Shown: positions 27,079 to 35,459 of the stretch, piece after piece
Layout of the letters: every line of letters starts with the position of its first letter
Numbering within the stretch: position 1 is the stretch's first letter
From: CAZJRQ01 sp964548535
GTDB taxonomy: Bacteria > Bacillota > Clostridia > Oscillospirales > Ruminococcaceae
Assembly: GCA_964548535.1 (NCBI GenBank)
Contig: CAZJRQ010000008.1
Coordinates: 1 to 64,000 of the forward strand
Direction of reading: 5' to 3'
Length of the DNA: 64,000 nt
Program-made: the position numbers and the translations under genes
Notes under the pieces: generated by a model
The model's input: only the letters and a program-made list of their open reading frames with translations
What the model was told of the DNA's origin: nothing
Databases searched by the model: none

Positions 27079-28749
27079 TCAAGCAATTCCCGTACTTTTA
27101 TCAACTTCCAAAAACCTCTTATCAGCAAGCTCCTTATCGAGCAACTTGTAATAAATATGAATATCCCTTGCCCTATCCGCTGAATATTCATCAACCGTGA
27201 TGTATTCGATAAGTTCAAGGCACATCTCACGAGAAAGCTCCGAAACATCGGTATACTTTTTCAATCGCTTGATAAACTCATCAACATCATTTTCATCTTG
27301 CTTGACGGCTGATAATTTTGATTCAAGTGCCAAAACTTCAGCGGATAACGAGTTCTGCTCCGACTGATATTTTTCGAGTAACTTCACGCAAACATCCTCT
27401 GGAATTTTACCCAAAACTTTATCCTCATAAATCGACTGCATAAGTTTTTCGAGTTCAGTTAAACGAAACTTTCCATCATTAAGTTTCTTCAAATCATCAG
27501 CAGTTTGCTTTTCGGTGAACTGCTGTTTTTTCTGAAGAAAATCCGCACAAGCCTGTTTTTCATCATCGATAACGAGCTTCGCCATTGAGCGAATATCGGC
27601 AAGAATTAGAGCATCAATATCTTTCATTTTGATGTAATGACTTGTGCAAGCCTTCTTGCCGAAACGGTTATATGTTCCGCAATTATAATTATGTCTAACA
27701 TAAATTCTAGGTTTTTTCTTGCTACCATTTGTAGTATTGTTCCATGCTAGACGCATTTTTTCGCCACAATCAATGCAATACATCAGCCCACTTAACGGCT
27801 TAACCTCGCCAGTTTTCGTTTTTTTGCCTTGACTTACCGAAGCCTCAACCTCTCTGCACTTATCCCATAACTCTTGTGAAATAATAGGCTCATGCGTATT
27901 TTTCACAATTATCATATCTTCTTCAGCTTTTTTGATTATTTTATGGTTTTTATACGATACAGTCGTACTTCTTAGCTGAACAAGATGCCCTAAATACGTG
28001 GGATTACTCAGCATTTGTCTAATGCCATCGCCACTCCAAAGATGCCTTGTTCTTCTCGGATTTGGCTTACCTAATTTCGCATAAAGATAGTCTGACGGGA
28101 TGGGGATATTTTCATTATTAAGCACGTCAGCGATGTGCCTTGGGGTTACTCCTTGTGAACGCAGAGTGAATATTCGTTTCACAACTTCTGCTGCATATGG
28201 GTCAACAATTGGCAAGCTTTTTTCGTCACTCCCTTTGTCATAACCATAAGGAGCGAACGTCGATCGGTACTTCCCAGCCTTAGCATTCGCCTCAATAACT
28301 GCCTTGATCTTTTTGCTCGTGGAAGATGCGTGCCACTCGTTGAAAACATTCATTATCGGCATCATATCCATCGCCGTGCTACTCGTATCAATCGTGTCAA
28401 CATTATCGCTAAGTGCAATAAATCGCACATTATGAAGCGGAAAAATATAATCAATATACTGCCCCACCTGAATATAATTTCGTCCAAATCGGCTCAAATC
28501 CTTAACGATGATAAGATTGATAATACCGTTTTCAGCATCTTCAAGAAGATTTTTTACCGCTGGTCTATCGAAACTCGTCCCCGAATATCCATCGTCTACA
28601 TAAGTTGAATGAATGCTCCAACCTTGTTCTGTCACATACTTTGTTAAAATCAATTTCTGATTTTCAATTGATAGGGATTAGCCAGCACGCAAGTCATCTT
28701 TAGATAGACGAACATAAATCCCCACGCTATAATTTGTCTGCTTTGACAT
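27079..28749 (-). pseudogene. Large serine recombinase (TnpX/TndX-like) with nonsense codon
   Basis: The full frame would start at ATG 28749 (AAAGGAG 7 bases upstream) and give about 556 residues: the resolvase domain with nucleophile Ser16 in VGIYVRLSKDD, the recombinase domain, a zinc ribbon (YCIDCGEK ... CGTY ... KKACTSHY) and a coiled coil (about 400-480). Codon 24 is TAA (28678-28680) where the family has Glu in ESLSIENQ. Translation from internal TTG 28653 gives 524 residues that lack the catalytic Ser, so the enzyme should be inactive. It is the transposase-type integrase of the mobilizable element. Confidence 0.85.
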
Positions 28750-28841
28750 ATTTTTTACTCCTTTCACGTTCAAAGCAGCCTTATTCGATACTTTTATTAT
28801 AACACAAAAAATCGAATAAAGCAATACTTTAAAGCAATAAA

Positions 28842-29036
28842 TTATGCGGCTTTTTTCACGAATATATCTGACTCGGCTCTGTGCATTGCGATGCCTGAAA
28901 TGACCGTATCAATGTCTTTTTCACCGATGAAATGGCTGTGGACTATGTATTTTTTGCCGTCAATGATATACTCATTAATTTTTGTGGGGCAATTTAAATA
29001 AGCCTCGTTAAGTTCAAACATTGTTGTTCTGTTCAA
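28842..29036 (-). CDS. Small TnpW-like mobile-element protein
   Basis: A 64-residue protein with KINEYIIDGKKYIVHSHFIG followed by an amphipathic C-terminal helix (DTVISGIAMHRAESDIF). The beta-strand then helix pattern resembles the small TnpW-type proteins of Tn4451-like elements. Function is unknown. The start is TTG with GGAGG 9 bases upstream. It lies between the recombinase and the relaxase genes, all on the minus strand. Confidence 0.55.
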   Translation of the reverse strand: MNRTTMFELNEAYLNCPTKINEYIIDGKKYIVHSHFIGEKDIDTVISGIAMHRAESDIFVKKAA

Positions 29037-29064
29037 TATGCGATTCCTCCTTTTTTGACGAAAT

Positions 29065-30282
29065 TTATCGTCCTCTATTTTTACTCGGCGACTTCAAAAA
29101 CTCATATAATTTTTGTTTAAGATTTAGATTTTCAATAAACCTCATAACCCTATCAAACCTACCCTGCAACGACTTCAACAACGATTGAGATTTCACCAAG
29201 TCATCTTTAACGGTAGCAAGTTCAACATCTTTTTCACGAACTCCATTTTTCAAACTGGCTACCTCAACCGAAAGATTATGCACCTGATTTGAAATGCGAG
29301 CATTCAAAACTTTCAACTTGTCATTTTCATTTTTAAGCACGACCTCATCTTCCACCGAAGCATAAAATTCACCGTAATTATGCTCTATCTGTTGCAGATT
29401 TCCTGATAAAATATCGTTGTCCTTTTTCAAAACATGGTTCTGATTTTCAAGACTGGAACATTTTTCTTTCAACTCCAAAAGTTCATTTTCTGATTTTTTA
29501 ACTGTAGCATATTTCTTAGCAGCAGAGGATAAATTTTCAAAATCAGCAGAAGAAAGCGTGACCTTGTTGCCTAAAAGCGTAGGTTTAACTTCAACATTTT
29601 CGATTGCATTAATGTCAGCAATTTGGAAAGTCAACTCCAAAATCTGTTCCGTCGTCTTTTTCAATTTGAAATCCTGAACCGATAAATGTTCAGAGGTGCT
29701 CCCTTTTTGACCACGCTCTAAATCGTAACTACGATAACTGATGAAGTCGAAATATTCATCTTGAAGTCGAGCGTAACTGTCCCTGCCTTTCCAAAACTCG
29801 GAGCAATTGATGCGTTTGCAGGATTGCTTTTTTCTGTCTTTTCCCTTGACGACGGGGATAAATGCGACGTGCATATGCGGAGTTTTTTCATCCATATGTA
29901 CCACAGCGGACACCACATATTGCTCACCACCGACCTTTGCAGTAACAAAATCATAGGCATCCTTGAAAAAATGTTTCGTTTTTTCTGCACCTAATTTTGC
30001 GAAGAATTCCGAGTCGGACGTGATTAGAAACTCGCACATCACGGTGCTTTGTTTCTCACCATGCAAGCGGAGATTACCTTTCAACTCCTGCCTCGTGCGA
30101 ATCCTCTCGAATTCTCGCTGATATGTTTCAGACTGGATTTGCTTCAGATGATAATTCAAATGCGAGCGAGATAAGTCGATATCCTTGTTGCTGTAATTTT
30201 TATTTTTGCGTTCGTTGTGCCGTTCCATCATAGGTACGGCATTCATTTTGTGGTTTTCATTTCGAATAATTGCATAGCTAAT
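29065..30282 (-). CDS. MobV-family relaxase (Mob/Pre), apparent ATT start
   Basis: The conserved MobV N-terminus SYAIIRNENHKMNAVPMMER is complete only if translation starts at ATT 30282, which has GGAGG 8 bases upstream. The first ATG (30246) would remove the first motif. Further motifs are HNERKNKNYSNKDIDLSRSH and the metal-binding HMDEKTPHMHVAFIPV (HxDExxPHxH). From residue about 230 the protein is a long coiled coil. It nicks oriT for mobilization. A pMV158-type oriT lies just upstream (30336-30400). The start codon may be a mutated ATG. Confidence 0.85.
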   Translation of the reverse strand: MSYAIIRNENHKMNAVPMMERHNERKNKNYSNKDIDLSRSHLNYHLKQIQSETYQREFERIRTRQELKGNLRLHGEKQSTVMCEFLITSDSEFFAKLGAEKTKHFFKDAYDFVTAKVGGEQYVVSAVVHMDEKTPHMHVAFIPVVKGKDRKKQSCKRINCSEFWKGRDSYARLQDEYFDFISYRSYDLERGQKGSTSEHLSVQDFKLKKTTEQILELTFQIADINAIENVEVKPTLLGNKVTLSSADFENLSSAAKKYATVKKSENELLELKEKCSSLENQNHVLKKDNDILSGNLQQIEHNYGEFYASVEDEVVLKNENDKLKVLNARISNQVHNLSVEVASLKNGVREKDVELATVKDDLVKSQSLLKSLQGRFDRVMRFIENLNLKQKLYEFLKSPSKNRGR

Positions 30283-30335
30283 ATTTTTTGCCTCCTTTTT
30301 TCGTGAACAGGAGCGGAGAGACCGACCCCTATTCT

Positions 30336-30400
30336 GCGGAATAGTTATAACACACTAGGACTATTTTCTGCAAAAATAGACCGTGTGGCAGCGTTCCTCT
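30336..30400 (-). other. oriT, pMV158/MobV type
   Basis: Minus strand: stem CTATTTT-TGCAG-AAAATAG, then TCC, then TAGTGTG/TTATAAC (nic expected between 30351 and 30350), then a second stem CTATTC-CGCA-GAATAG. The TAGTGTG/TTA core matches the known MobM nic site as I recall it. It is placed 54 bases upstream of the relaxase start. Confidence 0.75.
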
Positions 30401-30414
30401 GCACCCCTTTGATG

Positions 30415-30470
30415 CGATTTGCAATCGCTGAAAAATATGCTAGAGCATATTTGAATTTGCCTATCGGCAT
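30415..30470. repeat. Left hairpin cluster
   Basis: Three adjacent perfect hairpins: GCGATT-TGC-AATCGC (30415-30429), AAATATGC-TAGA-GCATATTT (30434-30453) and TGCC-TATC-GGCA (30459-30470). They start 12 bases after the stop of the minus-strand gene at 30482 and lead towards oriT. Confidence 0.8.
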
Positions 30471-30481
30471 GGTGGTGGATT

Positions 30482-30661
30482 TTAAAAATCACTCGCAGCA
30501 ATTTCACTAATCAACCAAAGCATGCGAATTTGTTCTTGCTCATCGAGTTCAAAACGTAACGTTTGGAGCAGTTCCTGTTTGGTCATGCAAAGCACGTCCG
30601 CTAAATTTTCAACTTGAATTTTTTTATGCCTCAACTCTGTAAAAATCATTTCATTCGCTAT
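30482..30661 (-). CDS. Small helical regulator-like protein, apparent ATA start
   Basis: About 59 residues (ANEMIFTELRHKKIQVENLA, DVLCMTKQELLQTLRFELDE, QEQIRMLWLISEIAASDF). The region LADVLCMTKQELLQTLR resembles a compact helix-turn-helix. GGGAGG lies 7 bases before an ATA codon (30661), so the original start was probably ATG. The frame also runs to ATG 30691, and ATG 30649 lies too far from the site. It is divergent from the DUF6076 gene and may bind the palindrome between them. Confidence 0.5.
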   Translation of the reverse strand: MANEMIFTELRHKKIQVENLADVLCMTKQELLQTLRFELDEQEQIRMLWLISEIAASDF

Positions 30662-30730
30662 ATAAAAACCTCCCTTGATGTTTCGAAACATTTCTTAAAT
30701 TTTAAGCTCAAAGATATTATATATCGACCC

Positions 30731-30759
30731 TTGACAAATGTCAATAGATGTGATACCAT
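30731..30759 (+). promoter_or_regulatory. Promoter with overlapping palindromic operator
   Basis: TTGACA (30731-30736), 17 bases, TACCAT (30754-30759). The -35 element is part of a perfect 14-bp palindrome TTGACAAATGTCAA (30731-30744), a likely repressor site. The transcript leader to 30869 is about 100 bases. Confidence 0.65.
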
Positions 30760-30868
30760 AACTCTATTAGGAACTATTTTCACATCTATTTTTAATATAT
30801 CTCTACTTTTTTATCCTCTCACATCTATTTTGCAAAAAATATTTTTTATACGAAAGGAAAACGATACT

Positions 30869-31969
30869 ATGACTGGATTTGATGCGTATTTTTATGGAAA
30901 CAAAATTTTTATAAACGGCAAAAAGGAATACAAACTTGGGGAGATACTCACAAAATATCTTTCTAGGAAATTCAAAAAACTTGATGACCTACATCACAAA
31001 TGTCAAAAAAATATTTCTGAACTTCACTATCCTGAGGACAAAAGTAAGACGACTTCTTGCAACAAATTATTTCAGAATGCGATGACTTTTTACTCGAATG
31101 TTGATGATTTAATTTGCAGTATGCCACCATTTAATGTTATTGATTTCAAGCGAAATAGTCTTTACGATTTGCTCAATGAATATGATTGGCTTTTCAAAGA
31201 GGATTACGATGAGGATGGAATTGAACTTGATTATTTGGAACATTTCAACACCGAACTCCCACTTTGCGATTACCACGATGCTGATTTAATTGATGGGGTT
31301 TTGGATTTTAATGAAAAATTAAAATTGCTTGCAACAGAATATCTCGTTTTTATTGAAGATTTAATGCGAGTGAAAAAAGTATACGAGCCATTTCTTGAAA
31401 CGCTCCACAGCAAAAGTCGATACTTCAATAACACCGAAACAGCAAATGTTGTTTCGGAATTTTTGGGCAAGACAAATGCAAGTTTTAATGATTATGAAAA
31501 GCTAAAATCATCGGGTAGCATTCAGATTTCATACAAAGTTATCGAGCATAAAAAATGCCCCGTCTTGTGTGAAAGTTATCACTTTGACACAATCGGAGCG
31601 TTCCTTTATATTGAGTTGTTCAAGGGACTTGAATCGCATTTTCTTCCTAAAAAATGCGGGTACTGTGAGCGATATTTTTTACTGGAGGCTGGTATATTTT
31701 CCGACTATTGTACTCGAGTTTTAAAAGATGCTCCCGATAAAATTTGTCGTGATGTTGGGCATCGTAAGAAATATGCCGACAAGATCAAAAACGATCCGAT
31801 TTGGCTTGCTTATTCTCGTGCTTACAAGCAACATTATGCGAGATTTCTAAAAAAGAAAATGTCGCAGTCGGAGTTTCAGCAGTGGGCGGATTTGGCTCTA
31901 GAATTACGGCAACTTGCTATTGATGGAGAGATTGAGTTTGAGGAGTTTCGGGGGAGGATTAGAGTTTGA
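30869..31969 (+). CDS. DUF6076-like protein
   Basis: A 366-residue soluble protein. The C-terminal third carries a cysteine-rich block KKCGYCERYFLLEAG, SDYCTRV and KICRDVGHRKKYADKI (about residues 268-310), followed by WLAYSRAYKQHYARFLKK, as in DUF6076 proteins of mobile elements in Clostridia. The Cys pattern suggests zinc binding. Function is unknown. ATG 30869 was chosen for GAAAGGA 8-9 bases upstream. The frame is open 85 codons further without support. A six-hairpin array starts 2 bases after the stop. Confidence 0.7.
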   Translation: MTGFDAYFYGNKIFINGKKEYKLGEILTKYLSRKFKKLDDLHHKCQKNISELHYPEDKSKTTSCNKLFQNAMTFYSNVDDLICSMPPFNVIDFKRNSLYDLLNEYDWLFKEDYDEDGIELDYLEHFNTELPLCDYHDADLIDGVLDFNEKLKLLATEYLVFIEDLMRVKKVYEPFLETLHSKSRYFNNTETANVVSEFLGKTNASFNDYEKLKSSGSIQISYKVIEHKKCPVLCESYHFDTIGAFLYIELFKGLESHFLPKKCGYCERYFLLEAGIFSDYCTRVLKDAPDKICRDVGHRKKYADKIKNDPIWLAYSRAYKQHYARFLKKKMSQSEFQQWADLALELRQLAIDGEIEFEEFRGRIRV

Positions 31970-31970
31970 T

Positions 31971-32180
31971 TTTTTATGCGTAAGGATTGGTTACGCATAA
32001 AAATCAGGCACTCTATACATTAGATAGAGTGGGGTTGGCAGATGTGCTTTTAAAGCACTTTGGGTTGGGTTTTCTTGGCTGATGCATTTATTGTATGCAT
32101 CAGGTTATTTCTTTTTATCTGATACGAACATTGTTCGTATCAGGTTTTGATTGAAGGTTGTAAACATTGTTTACAACCTT
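31971..32180. repeat. Array of six perfect hairpins with a shared loop motif
   Basis: Six perfect inverted repeats follow each other every 31-40 bases: 31971-32003 (13-bp stem, loop GGATTGG), 32009-32031 (8 bp, ACATTAG), 32044-32058 (7 bp, loop T), 32079-32103 (9 bp, TTATTGT), 32119-32143 (10 bp, CATTG) and 32154-32180 (11 bp, CATTG). Stem sequences differ from each other while five loops keep ATTG or ATTA. GGTT or GGGTT follows several stems. No coding frame is seen. The role is unknown: DNA-level structures for transfer or replication, or a structured RNA. Confidence 0.85.
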
Positions 32181-32242
32181 TTGGGTGACACAGAAATACT
32201 CATAAAATTAGCACTCTAACGATAAATTAGACTGCTTTTTCT

Positions 32243-32309
32243 GCATTCAGGGCGATATTTCGGCGTTCAGGGAAAAAGTATTGCATTTTATTTCGATATA
32301 GTGTACAAT
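32243..32309 (+). promoter_or_regulatory. agr-type promoter with paired LytTR boxes
   Basis: Direct repeats GCATTCAGGG (32243-32252) and GCGTTCAGGG (32263-32272), 20 bases apart, lie just upstream of TTGCAT (32281-32286), a 17-base spacer and TACAAT (32304-32309). This layout is typical of AgrA/LytTR activation sites. The agrB start follows 37 bases later. Confidence 0.75.
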
Positions 32310-32345
32310 AAAGTAAAACAACATATAAAATATGGAAGGGATGAA

Positions 32346-32921
32346 ATGAATAAATTACTAAACCTTGTAGTAGACAAGCTGAGAAATAGTGGTTATGTAA
32401 ATGATGATAATTACGAAATAGTGAGATACGGATTTGAACTTGTCGTGATGAAAACAATTATATGTGTCGCAATGCTGATAATTGGATTGATTACAAAAAG
32501 CCTAATTGAACTTCTTGCATTTATGCTTGCTTATCAACCTTTGAGAAGTTATTGCGGAGGCTATCACGCTAAATCTCGAGTCGCTTGCATAATTTCTTCA
32601 TTGCTAATGCTTAGTATGGTAATTTTCTTATCTAAAATAATATCAAATTCGTATATTATATTAATTTCATTAATATTAATCCTCGTAAGTAGCATGATAA
32701 TTTTTTTGCTTTCACCTATTGATACACCAACAAAGCCATTCGATGATATTGAAAAATCAGTGTTTGGGAAACGCTCACGAATTATTTTGATAATAGTATT
32801 GTTGGTTGCGATAGCAGTATATATTTTAAATTTGCATAACATCCTTTTTTCAATAACACTGGCGGTGAGCTGTGCATCGACGTTATTAATTATAGGGAAA
32901 ATACAAAATTCATTACGGTAA
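32346..32921 (+). CDS. agrB: AgrB-family peptide-processing protease
   Basis: A 191-residue membrane protein with the AgrB catalytic motif RSYCGGYHAKSRVAC: the His and Cys are seven residues apart, as in AgrB of staphylococci. It has about five to six hydrophobic segments. AgrB cleaves the C-terminus of the AgrD precursor and forms the thiolactone autoinducer. ATG 32346 has GGAAGGGA 7 bases upstream. It begins an operon with a regulator and a kinase. The sequence shows no lesion, in contrast with both candidate precursor genes. Confidence 0.92.
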   Translation: MNKLLNLVVDKLRNSGYVNDDNYEIVRYGFELVVMKTIICVAMLIIGLITKSLIELLAFMLAYQPLRSYCGGYHAKSRVACIISSLLMLSMVIFLSKIISNSYIILISLILILVSSMIIFLLSPIDTPTKPFDDIEKSVFGKRSRIILIIVLLVAIAVYILNLHNILFSITLAVSCASTLLIIGKIQNSLR

Positions 32922-32938
32922 AAAAGGAGACTGATAAT

Positions 32939-33664
32939 ATGATTAAGATTGCTGTTTGCGATGATGAAATAGATATAATCAAAGTGCTGTTGAGCATAAT
33001 ATCAAATTATCAGTCAGTAAAAGAGATAGAAATTGAAATGCATTCGTTTTCGTGTGGAGAAGAATTGTTAAAATGCGAAATATCATTTGATTTGATTTTT
33101 CTTGACATTGAAATGGGTGGGATTGATGGAATTGATACCGCTAAAACGTTACGTCAAAGGGATAGAAAAGTAAAAATCGTCTATGTAACAAGTCATTCCG
33201 AATATTCGCTTAAAACCTATGCAGTTCATCCTTTTGATTATGCTGTTAAACCAGTTTCGGAAGGTAGGATAGTCGAAATTTTAGACGAATTCATTAAATA
33301 TGCAATTGCAGATACAGAAGATGAACCTATGATTGAACTTAAAGCAATTGACGGAACTTTGATGTTAGAATTAAAAGATATTTATGTTTTTGAATATATA
33401 GAAAACCGTCGAATTACCGTACATACAAAAGAAAAAGAGTTTGAAATCAAAGGTGGAATAACTGAAATCTTGGAACTTCTTGATAAAAAATACTTTACAA
33501 GTCCGCACAGAAGCTTTATAATAAATATGGAATATGTGAAAAGTCTAAATGATTTCACGATTTTTATGACAAATGATGTTGAAATTCCAGTAGCACAGAA
33601 GAAACTAAGGGAATTCAAACATGAATTCAGTAGCTTTATGAAAAATTATATAATACAAAGGTAG
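32939..33664 (+). CDS. LytTR response regulator (AgrA-like)
   Basis: A 241-residue regulator: receiver domain (IAVCDDEIDIIKVLL, phospho-acceptor Asp in FDLIFLDIEMGGIDG, VYVTSHSEYSLKTY, HPFDYAVKPVS) and LytTR DNA-binding domain (about 130-235, LKDIYVFEYIENRRITVHTK, FTSPHRSFIINMEYVKSL). It should bind the paired direct repeats upstream of agrB and of the agrD-like genes. The stop is TAG, 2 bases before the kinase start, which shows that TAG serves as a normal stop in this cluster. Confidence 0.92.
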   Translation: MIKIAVCDDEIDIIKVLLSIISNYQSVKEIEIEMHSFSCGEELLKCEISFDLIFLDIEMGGIDGIDTAKTLRQRDRKVKIVYVTSHSEYSLKTYAVHPFDYAVKPVSEGRIVEILDEFIKYAIADTEDEPMIELKAIDGTLMLELKDIYVFEYIENRRITVHTKEKEFEIKGGITEILELLDKKYFTSPHRSFIINMEYVKSLNDFTIFMTNDVEIPVAQKKLREFKHEFSSFMKNYIIQR

Positions 33665-33666
33665 TT

Positions 33667-34971
33667 ATGGAAATTTTATTACAATTAGCATCAGCAGTAG
33701 CTTTTTATGTATTTACTTTCGTTATGTTTGAAAAATTTTATCCTCGAAAAGAGGTTCGGCTTTCGACTAAAATACCATTAATCGCAGTAATAGCTGTAGG
33801 AATGGTTTTGATTGGATTCATTCATGAGCCGATTTTAAATTTTGTTTATTCCTTAGCATCGATGATTTTATTGAATAAGGTGTTATACAAAACGAGTGGG
33901 AAAAGCTATATAATTTATGATGCAATACTTCTTTTTGCCATGCTTGCAATTGAAATGATTGCAGTTTCACTTCTTGCACTTACAATTAACAAAGAGTTAA
34001 ATGAAATTTTAAATAATATTTGGTACACATCAGCGGCAACTGTGCTGAATTGGATATTATTTTTTATAGCATTTAGAGTATATCTTTTTGTTATTTCTGA
34101 CAAACAGATTACAGAAATTAAAACACAGGAGTTCGTTTTTTTCGTTATACTTGTCAGTGCTGAAATATTTTTTCTTCACTTCACAAATGATATTTTAACA
34201 TTTTCAAAAGTCAAGTATGAGCTTACATTAATACTTTTGGCTTTTCTGGCACTAGATTTATATATCGCATATTTATTCTATGAAATATCGAAATCATATG
34301 AACTTCAAAAGAAACTTAATTTAACAACTCAACAATTGCAACTTCAATTGAATGCATATAGGGATATGAACGAAAAATACGGTGCATCCCAAAGAATAAT
34401 ACATGATGTGAAGAAACATATCGTGTCGTTGGAGGGCTTGATTAATGATAATAACATAGAAACTGCCCAAAAATATAAGAATTTACTTAATGTCGAACTT
34501 GACAAGCTAGTTCCCCAATTTAAGAGTGACAATCCGATTTTATCGGTAATTGTAAATAACAAATTGATGATTGCACAAGGTATGAAAGTTGATTTTGTTC
34601 TAAATATAGAATTCTCAGAGCTTGATTTCTTGTCAGAACTGGATATTACGACTATATTTTCGAATATCCTTGATAATGCTTTTGAAGCTTGTGAGGAATT
34701 GCCAGAAAACAAGCGACGAATACGATTATCTGTGACACGGCACAACTATTTTCTCGTAGCCAATGTAAAAAACACGTATAAGACTGTATCTGAGAATAAA
34801 AAGGGTAAATATAATAGTACAAAAGAAAATCATCAAGGTGTGGGGCTTTCTAATGTCGAAAGTGCTATTGAAAAATATGATGGAGTTTTTTGTTCTTATG
34901 CAAAAGAGGGGTTATTTCACAGTGAATTTACAATTCCTATTCCTATAGAAATGGTGTTTAAAAACAACTGA
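33667..34971 (+). CDS. GHKL sensor histidine kinase (AgrC-like)
   Basis: A 434-residue kinase with six or seven N-terminal transmembrane segments (about 1-205), a phospho-acceptor His in ASQRIIHDVKKHIVSLEGL and a GHKL ATPase (IFSNILDNAFEACEE, NHQGVGLSNVESAIEKYDG). AgrC-type kinases sense the extracellular cyclic peptide. The gene is directly joined to the regulator gene, and a terminator overlaps its stop codon. Confidence 0.92.
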   Translation: MEILLQLASAVAFYVFTFVMFEKFYPRKEVRLSTKIPLIAVIAVGMVLIGFIHEPILNFVYSLASMILLNKVLYKTSGKSYIIYDAILLFAMLAIEMIAVSLLALTINKELNEILNNIWYTSAATVLNWILFFIAFRVYLFVISDKQITEIKTQEFVFFVILVSAEIFFLHFTNDILTFSKVKYELTLILLAFLALDLYIAYLFYEISKSYELQKKLNLTTQQLQLQLNAYRDMNEKYGASQRIIHDVKKHIVSLEGLINDNNIETAQKYKNLLNVELDKLVPQFKSDNPILSVIVNNKLMIAQGMKVDFVLNIEFSELDFLSELDITTIFSNILDNAFEACEELPENKRRIRLSVTRHNYFLVANVKNTYKTVSENKKGKYNSTKENHQGVGLSNVESAIEKYDGVFCSYAKEGLFHSEFTIPIPIEMVFKNN

Positions 34972-34998
34972 TTTTTTGAAAATCGGTTGTCTTTTTTT
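34964..34998 (+). terminator. Terminator of the agrB-regulator-kinase operon
   Basis: ACAACTGATTTT / AAAATCGGTTGT stem (one G-U pair) with CTTTTTTT tail, overlapping the kinase stop. Confidence 0.85.
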
Positions 34999-35006
34999 GT
35001 CTTTTT

Positions 35007-35075
35007 CGGCGTTTAGTGCAAATAGACGGCGTTTAATGCAAATCTATTGACATTTTATTATGAATTAACTATGAT
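35007..35075 (+). promoter_or_regulatory. Second agr-type promoter with paired LytTR boxes
   Basis: Two nearly identical 17-base repeats CGGCGTTTAGTGCAAAT (35007-35023) and CGGCGTTTAATGCAAAT (35027-35043), 20 bases apart, directly precede TTGACA (35047-35052), 17 bases and TATGAT (35070-35075). It drives the agrD-like genes and probably the lipase. Confidence 0.82.
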
Positions 35076-35134
35076 AAAGGTAACATGGCAGGTGCAATTA
35101 TGTTTGTCAAATTAATTTTAAGGAGGAGTTTTCA

Positions 35135-35290
35135 ATGAAAACGAAAAGAATGTCAATCAAGGAAAAAATTATGCAAGGTGTTGTTGCAAAATCTACAAAG
35201 GCTGCGGAGGAGAATGTCAATTTAGCTTGCGTTTAGTGGTTAAATCAGCCTGAGCCACCTAAGGCTGTTAAGAAGTTGAGGAGGTTTTAA
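35135..35290 (+). pseudogene. agrD: AgrD-like autoinducer precursor with in-frame TAG
   Basis: ATG 35135 (AGGAGG upstream) opens MKTKRMSIKEKIMQGVVAKS, an amphipathic leader, then NLACV, TAG (codon 34, 35234-35236), then WLNQPEPPKAVKKLRRF and TAA. The Cys, the following ring residues and the charged proline-containing tail are those of cyclic lactone autoinducer precursors. With the stop read literally the product lacks the tail that AgrB needs. A TGG to TAG change would explain it. Readthrough cannot be excluded because the flanks are otherwise perfect. Confidence 0.75.
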
Positions 35291-35459
35291 TACGTTTAAT
35301 AAGAAATATCAATTCGTGTTGTTTTTGTACAAATTAATTATACCAAATTCGGTTGGCTATTTCTATATTTTATAGTGATGATTTTGTCCCGCAAATCTCC
35401 ATTCTATGCGGATTTGGGAGTTTTGCTCAGGGCTACGAAAAATTTATGGAGGGATTGAA

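Noticed and set aside
31971..32003. First hairpin of the array as an ordinary terminator for the DUF6076 gene
   Set aside because: No T run follows in the plus direction and five further hairpins of the same build follow, so a simple terminator does not explain the structure.
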